Position numbers and translations under genes: made by a program
Notes under the pieces: generated by a model
Told to the model about the DNA's origin: nothing
What the model saw: only the letters and a program-made list of their open reading frames with translations
The model's database searches: none
In this document: positions 6,173 to 11,418 of the stretch, in pieces
Layout of the letters: each line of letters begins with the position of its first letter
Position numbering within the stretch: position 1 is the stretch's first letter
Assembly (NCBI GenBank): GCA_022574265.1
Contig: JACZSI010000045.1
Span: 1-11,418, forward strand
Direction of reading: 5' to 3'
DNA length: 11,418 nucleotides
From: Chloroflexota bacterium
Lineage (GTDB): Bacteria; Chloroflexota; Dehalococcoidia; Lucifugimonadales; Australimonadaceae

Positions 6173-6982
6173 CTAGGCGTGGGCCGGCGTTTCCACTTCG
6201 GCGAGGAACTTCAAGACGTGCGGCTGGATGAACTCGCGGTCCTGGAAGGTCTGCGTGTGCGTATGGCCGGGAACCGGGAGGAACGAGGCGGCGGGCGCCA
6301 GTGCCGCGCTTCTCTTGCACAGCTCGTGGCTGTTGAAGCCCGGGTGCGCGTGGTCCTCGGTACCCGAGTAGACGAACGTTGGCACCGTCATCGCGCGAAC
6401 GTCCTCGTCGGCGACGCCCCATTCGAGGTTCGCCAGCTGCTGAGCCGCATACGCATCGCCGTCGTTGGCGAGCAACCGCGCTCGCAGGTCCTTGGGCAGC
6501 GGCCCCTGCTCCATCTCCATCCCCGCCACGTAGGCGTCCATGCCAAGCTTCATCAGCTTGGCCCGGCTCTCCCAGCGCACGCGAGTCTCCTCTCCTGGGT
6601 GCAGCTGGAGCACGGGGTAGCCTCCGAGCACGAGGGCGAATAGCCGGTCCGGCCGTAGCATGCCCATGGCCCAGCCGTTGCTGGCGCCCATCGAGTAGCC
6701 CCAGTAGTAGGCGCGGTCCACGTCCAGATCGTCGAGCACGGCGCACACGTCGGCCACCTTGCGCTCGCGCGAGTAGGCGGCCGGGTCGTGGGGCTTGCCG
6801 CTGGACCCGAACCCACGTGAGTCGATGAGGATCAGCCGGTACTGCCCACGCAGGGCCTCGACGTAGCCGGTGCGCCGCCAGTTGTCGACGCTCCCACCCA
6901 TACCGTGCATGAGGAGCAGCGGCGGACCCTCGCCCTCGACCTCGTAGTGGATGCGGACTCCTGCGCTGTCAACGTCTGCCAC
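6173..6982 (-). CDS. Alpha/beta-fold hydrolase
   Basis: A 269-residue soluble hydrolase with a complete catalytic triad. The nucleophile is Ser97 in GYSMGA, the acid is Asp210 in YSGTED, and the histidine is His240 in VPGHTH. The oxyanion loop is HGMGG (residues 26-30). IDSRGFGSSGKPHDPAAYS is the typical strand-4 region of the epoxide hydrolase/ C-C hydrolase/ haloperoxidase group. An ester or a ring-cleavage product is a reasonable substrate, but the exact reaction is unknown. The start is a GTG at 6982, chosen because GAGGAGGA directly upstream on the minus strand (6988-6995) is a near-perfect ribosome-binding site at 5-base spacing. The gene lies downstream of rnpB on the same strand and may be transcribed from its own promoter in the 128-nt gap. 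Confidence 0.93.
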   Translation of the reverse strand: MADVDSAGVRIHYEVEGEGPPLLLMHGMGGSVDNWRRTGYVEALRGQYRLILIDSRGFGSSGKPHDPAAYSRERKVADVCAVLDDLDVDRAYYWGYSMGASNGWAMGMLRPDRLFALVLGGYPVLQLHPGEETRVRWESRAKLMKLGMDAYVAGMEMEQGPLPKDLRARLLANDGDAYAAQQLANLEWGVADEDVRAMTVPTFVYSGTEDHAHPGFNSHELCKRSAALAPAASFLPVPGHTHTQTFQDREFIQPHVLKFLAEVETPAHA

Positions 6983-6987
6983 GATAG

Positions 6988-6995
6988 TCCTCCTC
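6988..6995 (-). promoter_or_regulatory. Ribosome-binding site fixing the GTG start of the alpha/beta hydrolase
   Basis: On the minus strand GAGGAGGA lies five bases before GTG at 6982. It contains the full AGGAGG core and is the strongest Shine-Dalgarno match in the window. It supports the GTG start. Confidence 0.75.
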
Positions 6996-7028
6996 GCTGC
7001 GAGTCGCTGGATGAAGCCTCAACGCGGC

Positions 7029-7046
7029 GTGAGGGTACACCTTCAC
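7029..7046. repeat. Imperfect 18-nt palindrome upstream of the alpha/beta hydrolase
   Basis: GTGAGGGTACACCTTCAC is an inverted repeat with one mismatched pair and a weak central pair. It lies 47-64 bases before the hydrolase start, between it and the rnpB 3' end. It is a candidate operator. No convincing -35/-10 pair was found around it. Confidence 0.25.
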
Positions 7047-7110
7047 GGCCGCTGTGGCCCGCAGGACGAGCTTTGCTTGCCGTGTCAGCGATCCCCCGGG
7101 GAGGGAAGGT

Positions 7111-7497
7111 GGCCAAGAGGGCCGATAAGCCGGATCCTGTGCCCCGGCGGCAGCCGGGGCGGTGGTCATCTCTCTAGTCCTCCCGTTGCCGGAAGGATCG
7201 TGCGGCCTACCCGGGGACGCGGTCGGGCGCCGCTACCGCGCGAGGCGGATGTCCCCCTATTTGGCCTTGCTCCAGGTGGGGTTTGCCAGCACCCGGTGTC
7301 ACCACCGGGCCTGGTGCGCTCTTACCGCACCCTTTCACCCTTGCCCGCCCCCGATCGAGACCGGGGACGTCGGCGGTCTGCTCTCTGTGGCACTTTCCGT
7401 CGCCTCACGACGCCTGGGCGTTACCCAGCACCTCGCCCGAGGGAGTCCGGACTTTCCTCCCCGATCAGATCGGGGCGACCACCTGGCCCTCTTGGCC
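7111..7497 (-). ncRNA. rnpB: RNase P RNA, type A (rnpB)
   Basis: The catalytic RNA of ribonuclease P, which trims tRNA 5' leaders. On the minus strand it carries the universally conserved blocks in order. These are GAGGAAAGTCCGGACTCC near the 5' end, GGTGCTGGGTAACGCCCAG, GGAAAGTGCCACAGAGA, the AAGGGTGAAAGGGTGCGGTA / AGAGCGCACC helix, GGCAAACCCC, GGAGCAAGGCCAAATAGGGG, GTAGGCCGC and, at the 3' end, GATCCGGCTTATCGGCC. The ends are set by a perfect 13-bp helix P1 pairing 7111-7123 with 7485-7497. The 387-nt length and order fit the ancestral type A fold. The whole region was also open in several protein frames, which are spurious. Confidence 0.97.
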
Positions 7498-7503
7498 GTC
7501 TCT

Positions 7504-7512
7504 ATCATATCA
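7504..7512 (-). promoter_or_regulatory. rnpB promoter (extended -10)
   Basis: On the minus strand TGA-TATGAT forms an extended -10 element. It is followed by six bases and then the first base of helix P1 (7497), which is the expected transcription start. No good -35 hexamer is seen 17 bases upstream, consistent with dependence on the extended -10 TG. Confidence 0.6.
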
Positions 7513-7522
7513 GCGCCGCGGG

Positions 7523-7551
7523 CTGGCACGGCGCGCGTCGTGGCGTAGAAT
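7523..7551 (+). promoter_or_regulatory. Promoter for the class-III aminotransferase
   Basis: CTGGCA (7523-7528) and TAGAAT (7546-7551) are separated by 17 bases. They match the -35 consensus in four of six positions and the -10 consensus in five of six. Transcription would start near 7558, just before the AAGGAGG ribosome-binding site at 7564-7570. The promoter is divergent from, and adjacent to, the rnpB promoter. Confidence 0.5.
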
Positions 7552-7576
7552 CCGCCCGCGGTTAAGGAGGACGGGC

Positions 7577-8899
7577 GTGAGCCTGCAAGACGAGGTCCTG
7601 CGCTACGAGCAGCAGACGCCACGCTCGCGCGCCGCCTGGCAGGAGGCGCGGAAGTACCTGCCCGGGGGCGATACGCGGACGTCGGTGTTCTGGCCACCCT
7701 ACCCCCTCTTCTTCACGCACGGCGAGGGCGCGCGGATCTGGGACGAGGACGGCGTCGCCCGCGTCGACTTCATCAACAACTTCACGTCGCTGCCGCACGG
7801 TCACGCCGATCCCAGCGTCTCGCGGGCGATACGCGAGCAGGCGGCGCGCGGCACGTCGTTCGGCGGCGGGAACGAGCACCAGGTGCGCCTCGCCCGCATG
7901 CTGTGCGAGCGCGTGCCGTCCATCGAGCTGGTGCGCTTCGCCAACTCAGGCACCGAAGCGACGCTCAACTGCCTCCGTGCGGCACGCGCCTTCACGGGCC
8001 GCGACAAGATCGCCAAGGCCGAGGGCGGCTACCATGGCACGCACGACGCCGTATCGGTGAGCGTCAAGATGGGCCCGGACCTCATGGGCGACCCGCGCCG
8101 CCCCGAAGCCGTCGCCTCCACCGCCGGCGTGCCCCAGAGCGCCGTGCGCGAAACGGTGGTGCTGCCCTTCAACGACACCGTGGCCGCTCGGCGCATCCTC
8201 GAGGAGCACGCGGGCGAGCTGGCGGCGGTCATCGTCGAGCCGATGCTCGGATCGGCGGGCATGATCCCGGCCGAGCCCGCCTACCTCGCCATGCTGCGCG
8301 AGGTGTGCAGCGATCACGGCATGCTGCTCATCTTCGACGAGGTGGTGAGCCTGCGCGTCGGCCCCGGAGGCGCCCAGGCCCGCTACGGGATCACGCCGGA
8401 CCTGACGGCCATGGGCAAGATGATCGGCGGCGGCCTGCCCGTCGGCGGCTTCGGCGGCCGCGCGGACGTTATGGAACTGTTCGATCCCACCAAGGGGCCG
8501 GTCGTCTCGCAGGCCGGCACGTTCACCGGCAACCCCCTGACCATGGCGGCGGGCATCGCGACGCTGGAAAAGCTCACGCCTGAGATCCACGCACGCCAGG
8601 AGTCGCTGCGCGACCGGCTTGCCCAGGGCATCAGCGACGTGGCCGGCGAGTTCGACGTGCCCGTGCGGGTGACCGGGATGGGTCCCTTCTACGGCATGCA
8701 CTTCGTCGAGCGGCCGATCGCCAACGCCCGGGACGCGGCCACGGTCGACCAGGACTTCAAACGGCAGGTCTTCTTGGGGCTCATGAACGAAGGGATCCTC
8801 GTCGCATCCTACATGGTGGGTGCGCTCTCGACGCCCATGGGCGAAGCCGAGGTGGACGAGCACCTGGACGCGCTGCGCCGCGTGCTCGCGCGCCGTTAG
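7577..8899 (+). CDS. Class-III PLP-dependent aminotransferase (glutamate-1-semialdehyde aminomutase-like)
   Basis: A 440-residue PLP enzyme of fold type I. It shows NSGTEA (residues 123-128, phosphate binding), a GYHG block at 151-154, the PLP-ring Asp254 in FDEV, and the Schiff-base Lys281 in TAMGKMIGGGLPVGGFGGR. AGTFTGNPLTMAAG is the partner-subunit PLP loop. The overall order follows HemL-like enzymes, but the DYVGSWGP-type N-terminal block and the FDEVMTGFR form of true HemL are replaced by FINNFTSLPHGHA and FDEVVSLRVGPGG. I therefore read it as a GSAM-like aminotransferase or aminomutase rather than the tetrapyrrole enzyme. The GTG start at 7577 is chosen for the AAGGAGG at 7564-7570. 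The longer frame upstream runs through rnpB and is not used. Its stop overlaps the stop of the convergent recombinase-like gene. Confidence 0.92.
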   Translation: MSLQDEVLRYEQQTPRSRAAWQEARKYLPGGDTRTSVFWPPYPLFFTHGEGARIWDEDGVARVDFINNFTSLPHGHADPSVSRAIREQAARGTSFGGGNEHQVRLARMLCERVPSIELVRFANSGTEATLNCLRAARAFTGRDKIAKAEGGYHGTHDAVSVSVKMGPDLMGDPRRPEAVASTAGVPQSAVRETVVLPFNDTVAARRILEEHAGELAAVIVEPMLGSAGMIPAEPAYLAMLREVCSDHGMLLIFDEVVSLRVGPGGAQARYGITPDLTAMGKMIGGGLPVGGFGGRADVMELFDPTKGPVVSQAGTFTGNPLTMAAGIATLEKLTPEIHARQESLRDRLAQGISDVAGEFDVPVRVTGMGPFYGMHFVERPIANARDAATVDQDFKRQVFLGLMNEGILVASYMVGALSTPMGEAEVDEHLDALRRVLARR

Positions 8900-10254
8900 C
8901 GCAGCTCGACCTCGGCCTCGCCGTCGGTTAGCGTCACGCGCTCGGCCAGCGTGCGGACGGCCTCCTGGCGCTCGGCGGCGTCCATGTCGTCCCACAGGTA
9001 GTGGAGCTTGTCGCGCGCCTCTCCGGCCAGCTCGCGTGCATCCGCTCGCCCTTCACCCGGCCCGCCGCTTTCGAGCGCGCCGCGCGCCGCCTCGATCTCC
9101 GCCGCGCCAGCGCGCAGCTGGCCGAGCGTCATGCCACCGCCCGCTGTCCGGCGTACGAGCTCCACGAGGCGCTTGTCGAGCGCACGGGTGGTCGTGCGCG
9201 CCTTCGTGATGGCGGCCGGGGCGCCGCCGGAAGCCGGGTTGTGCGGCAGGACCGCCCCCTCCGGCGTGAGCTCCCGGAGCCGTCCGAGCACCGCCGCCTC
9301 GAGGTCGCCGGCCCGGATGGTGCGGTACGCACAGCCTCCCTCGTTGATGCGCGTCTGGCACTGGTAGTAGCGGTACGCGCGCTGTCCGTGGCCGCCGCCC
9401 TTGCGGCTCCACGACCGGTGCCGGACAACGCCCATCATCCGCTGGCCGCAGTGCCCGCAGTAGAGGACCCCGGCGAGGGGGAACGGCTCCGCGCTCGGGT
9501 TGCGCCGCGCCGAGCTGCGCCCGCGCATCTGCTCCTGGGCCGCGCGGAACCCCGCGGCGTCGACGATGGGCTCGTACGTCCCGGGGATGCGCAGGCCGAA
9601 GCGGTGGTACGTGCCGATGTACGCGCTGTTCCGCAGGACGTCGCGCACGGCCACGAGGCTCCACGTGCCGCCGCGGCGGGTCTTGGAGCCTGCTTCGTTC
9701 AACCGCTGAGCGACCGAGCGCACGCCCTGGCGCGGCTCCATGTACATCCGGAAGATGGAGCGCACGACCTCCGCCTCGTCCGGGTCGACCTTGAGCGTGC
9801 CGTCAACCTGGAGGCGGTATCCGAAGGGCGGCCGTCCCAGTCCGAGCCCTTTCGCGGCCTTCGCCTTCATCCCTTCGCGGATGCGCTCCCCGTGTCCGCT
9901 CGCCCCGCCGTCGAGCACCCTGAGCGCGTTCTGGAGCGGGTCGGGCTTCTCCTCATCGTCGCAGACCATCGCGCAGTCGAGGTCGTCGATCTCGAGCACG
10001 CGCCGCACCTGCTCCGAGAGCGACGAGCCGATGTGCGCCGCGCTCGGCACGACGATGAGGTATCCGAGCCCCGTGCGGTGGATGTGGTCCGTCAGGCCGT
10101 CCCAGCCGGGGCCCTGCTCCGAGCCCGGCTCGTCGTGGAAGACGCCCTGCGCGATGTGGTTGCCCACCGAGCAGAACCGCTCGAACGCCTTGGTCAGGAT
10201 GCCGTCCGCGCGCGTGTCGTCGGCTCGCACGGTGAAGTAGCCGAGCGCGCGCAT
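8896..10254 (-). CDS. Serine-recombinase-family protein with degenerate catalytic domain
   Basis: A 452-residue protein with large-serine-recombinase architecture. It has an N-terminal resolvase-like domain (about 1-115), then the Recombinase DNA-binding domain (about 128-250: ERIREGMKAKAAKG, GRPPFGY, VVRSIFRMY, VRDVLRNSAYIGTYH). A zinc ribbon (CGHC and C-x8-C in YYQCQTRINEGGC) and a helical C-terminal region follow. The N-terminus reads MRALGYFTVRADD, which aligns without gaps to the resolvase MRxxGYxRVS block. The catalytic Ser10 is Arg and Arg8 is Thr. The later SRLxR-type arginines are also missing (VPSAAHIGSSL). Strand exchange is therefore not expected, while DNA binding may be kept. 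The ATG at 10254 begins two bases after the stop of the upstream zinc-ribbon gene (TGACGATG), implying translational coupling. No att sites, cargo or phage genes are seen. Confidence 0.85.
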   Translation of the reverse strand: MRALGYFTVRADDTRADGILTKAFERFCSVGNHIAQGVFHDEPGSEQGPGWDGLTDHIHRTGLGYLIVVPSAAHIGSSLSEQVRRVLEIDDLDCAMVCDDEEKPDPLQNALRVLDGGASGHGERIREGMKAKAAKGLGLGRPPFGYRLQVDGTLKVDPDEAEVVRSIFRMYMEPRQGVRSVAQRLNEAGSKTRRGGTWSLVAVRDVLRNSAYIGTYHRFGLRIPGTYEPIVDAAGFRAAQEQMRGRSSARRNPSAEPFPLAGVLYCGHCGQRMMGVVRHRSWSRKGGGHGQRAYRYYQCQTRINEGGCAYRTIRAGDLEAAVLGRLRELTPEGAVLPHNPASGGAPAAITKARTTTRALDKRLVELVRRTAGGGMTLGQLRAGAAEIEAARGALESGGPGEGRADARELAGEARDKLHYLWDDMDAAERQEAVRTLAERVTLTDGEAEVELR

Positions 10255-10256
10255 CG

Positions 10257-10958
10257 TCAGTCGACCAGCAGCAGGAGGCCGCAGTTCGGGCACGGGACCG
10301 GCGCGGCGCTCGTCCGAACGGTCTGCGCGATCTTGCTCGGCACGCCGACCTGGCACGACGCGCAGGACGCGTTCCGCATGTGGGCGACGGCGCGCCCGGC
10401 GTGCGTCTTGCGGACACGCTCGTAGACCGCCAGGTCGGGGGGTGGGACGCTCGCTGCCTGCACGGCGCGCTTCTCATCGAGCGTGGCGACCTCTCCTTGG
10501 AGGACCGTGCGCTCCTCGGCGAGGCGCTCCTGGTCTACGAGCCACTCCGTCTCGGACCGAGCGAGCCGCTCGGTCGTCTCGGCCAGCTCGCTTTCGGCCT
10601 CGTCGAGCTCGACGAGCACGCCGAGCAGCACGTCCTCGGACTCCGACCGCCGGCGCCCGATCATGTCCGCGTCGGCCTGGAGGTCGGTGAGCTCGCGCGA
10701 GCTCGTGACCGCGCCGCTGTACAACTTGGACTCGACGGTCGTGATGCGGCCGGAGAAGCCGTCGATGGCCGAGTCCAGCTCGGCCTGGCGGCCCGCGATG
10801 CCCTTGGCCGACGTTCCCAGCTCCACCACGCGGGCCCGGAGGGCAGGCAGCTCGCCCTCGTTCCCGAGCCGCTCGCCGATCACGCCAAGCCGCTCGTTGC
10901 GTTTGGCGAGATCGAGGTCGATGGCTTGGAGGTCGAGCAGCTGACGGACCGAGGACAT
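10257..10958 (-). CDS. CT398-like coiled-coil / C4-type zinc-ribbon protein
   Basis: A 233-residue protein of the widespread bacterial CT398/YacL-type 'C4-type zinc ribbon' family. A long heptad-rich helical hairpin spans about residues 5-170. It contains the signature KLYSGAVTSSRELTDLQAD at its turn. A C-terminal zinc ribbon carries C199-x2-C202 and C223-x2-C226 (CASC, CPNC). The family's role is not well defined; a nucleic-acid or protein-scaffold role has been suggested from its fold. The ATG at 10958 follows a GAGGCGG ribosome-binding site at a somewhat long spacing. It is downstream of lipB by 89 nt and upstream of the recombinase-like gene by 2 nt, so the last two genes are very likely one transcript. 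Confidence 0.88.
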   Translation of the reverse strand: MSSVRQLLDLQAIDLDLAKRNERLGVIGERLGNEGELPALRARVVELGTSAKGIAGRQAELDSAIDGFSGRITTVESKLYSGAVTSSRELTDLQADADMIGRRRSESEDVLLGVLVELDEAESELAETTERLARSETEWLVDQERLAEERTVLQGEVATLDEKRAVQAASVPPPDLAVYERVRKTHAGRAVAHMRNASCASCQVGVPSKIAQTVRTSAAPVPCPNCGLLLLVD

Positions 10959-10996
10959 GGGCTTGGCGTCCGCCTCGTGACGAGGATCGCGCCTCG

Positions 10997-11002
10997 ATTC
11001 TA
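10997..11002 (-). promoter_or_regulatory. Candidate -10 box for the zinc-ribbon / recombinase-like operon
   Basis: On the minus strand TAGAAT, the same hexamer used before the aminotransferase, lies about 38 bases before the ATG at 10958. No consensus -35 is found at 16-18 bases. The 17-nt palindrome directly upstream would occupy the spacer, as a regulated promoter might have. Confidence 0.35.
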
Positions 11003-11006
11003 GCAG

Positions 11007-11023
11007 CAAGGGCACTGCCCTTG
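11007..11023. repeat. Perfect 17-nt palindrome between lipB and the zinc-ribbon gene
   Basis: CAAGGGCA-C-TGCCCTTG is a perfect inverted repeat with 8-bp arms. It lies 24 bases after the lipB stop and 4 bases upstream of the candidate -10 box. It may be an operator. Alternatively it forms a 7-bp hairpin with an ACT loop ending the lipB transcript, but no T-run follows on the minus strand. Confidence 0.4.
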
Positions 11024-11047
11024 ACCCATTCATGAGGCCCGGCGCGT

Positions 11048-11418
11048 CTACCAGGACAGGCTGCCCTCCGTCCAGCGAACGCCCAGCACGCGGCCGAGGC
11101 TGTGCACGACGAGGTCCTTGACCTCGCCGACCTCGACTCGCCGGCCGAGGAGCTCGGTGATGGACGTGACGGGGCGGTCGTCGATGCCGCACGGCACGAT
11201 GGGCGCGTACGCGGCGAGGTCGGTCGAGACGTTCAGCGAGAAGCCGTGCATGGCCACGCCGCGCGTGATCCGCACGCCGATCGCCGCGACCTTGCCGCGC
11301 GCCGTCCACACGCCCGTCAGGCCGTCCTCGGTGTGCGACTCGACGCCGAGGCCCGCCAGCGCCGCCTCCAGCGCGGCCTCGAGCGCGCAGACGTAGGCCT
11401 TGGGGCCGAGGCCGAGCT
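11048..11418 (-). CDS. lipB: Lipoyl(octanoyl) transferase LipB (5'-truncated)
   Basis: LipB transfers octanoate from acyl-carrier protein to the lipoyl domains of 2-oxoacid dehydrogenases and the glycine cleavage system, the first step of lipoate assembly. Only the C-terminal 122 residues are in the window, and the frame stays open to the edge. Visible family blocks are GPKAYVCALEAALEAALA, GLTGVWTARGKVAAIGVRI with the active-site Lys, MHGFSLNV, and APIVPCGIDDRPVTSITELLG with the catalytic Cys. The C-terminus is of ordinary length. LipA is not in the window. The missing upstream half should hold the GGQ/RGG lipoate-binding part. Confidence 0.95.
   Translation of the reverse strand, partial: LGLGPKAYVCALEAALEAALAGLGVESHTEDGLTGVWTARGKVAAIGVRITRGVAMHGFSLNVSTDLAAYAPIVPCGIDDRPVTSITELLGRRVEVGEVKDLVVHSLGRVLGVRWTEGSLSW

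Noticed and set aside
7283..7576. N-terminal extension of the aminotransferase frame
   Set aside because: The extension runs through rnpB and has no family similarity. The GTG at 7577 has a strong AAGGAGG site.
8896..10254. Integrase of a prophage or integrative element
   Set aside because: The catalytic residues are missing, no direct repeats or tRNA target are seen, and the neighbours are housekeeping genes.
9001..10425. A 474-aa open frame on the plus strand
   Set aside because: It is the antisense shadow of the recombinase-like and zinc-ribbon genes in GC-rich DNA. It has no family features, while the minus strand shows clear domains.
1..11418. CRISPR arrays, tRNA genes, insertion sequences
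   Set aside because: No regularly spaced repeats, T-loop GTTCGA-type cloverleaf or terminal inverted repeats with a transposase were seen.

Overview
This is a high-GC bacterial chromosome segment with strongly G/C-ending codons in most genes and no phage, plasmid or IS hallmarks. A type-A RNase P RNA, a LipB / coiled-coil zinc-ribbon pair, a luciferase-like flavin oxidoreductase, a Rieske oxygenase and an apparent selenoprotein together suggest Chloroflexota or a deep-branching actinobacterial lineage. That assignment is inference, because no taxonomic marker can be searched here.

Left part (1-3018). A 5'-truncated Rieske ring-hydroxylating oxygenase alpha subunit runs into the window. It is followed by a probable 59-aa hypothetical ORF on the minus strand and a minus-strand HAD-family phosphatase-like gene. 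About 940 bases then hold no convincing gene, but they include a perfect 19-nt palindrome just before the next operon.

Middle (3019-6155, plus strand). Two overlapping genes encode a sugar/inositol-phosphate nucleotidyltransferase and a CDP-alcohol phosphatidyltransferase. This arrangement resembles a split form of the bifunctional enzyme that makes di-myo-inositol phosphate. After a short intergenic region comes the most notable locus: a carboxymuconolactone decarboxylase/AhpD-like gene whose CxxC motif is CPF-UGA. The in-frame UGA sits exactly where the second cysteine belongs. It is followed by a stem-loop with a GGU-bearing hexaloop at the right distance for a bacterial SECIS element. An ordinary gene caller would split this gene in two. 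An LLM-class flavin oxidoreductase follows 36 nt later, probably in the same operon.

Right part (6173-11418). A minus-strand alpha/beta hydrolase lies downstream of rnpB, which is also on the minus strand. Across a roughly 80-bp divergent promoter region, a class-III (glutamate-semialdehyde-aminomutase-like) aminotransferase reads rightward. Its stop overlaps the stop of a convergent gene for a large serine-recombinase-like protein that lacks the catalytic Ser and Arg residues. That gene is coupled to a CT398-type coiled-coil/zinc-ribbon gene, which lies downstream of a 5'-truncated lipB at the window edge. The degenerate recombinase next to housekeeping genes looks like a domesticated, non-catalytic DNA-binding protein rather than a mobile element.
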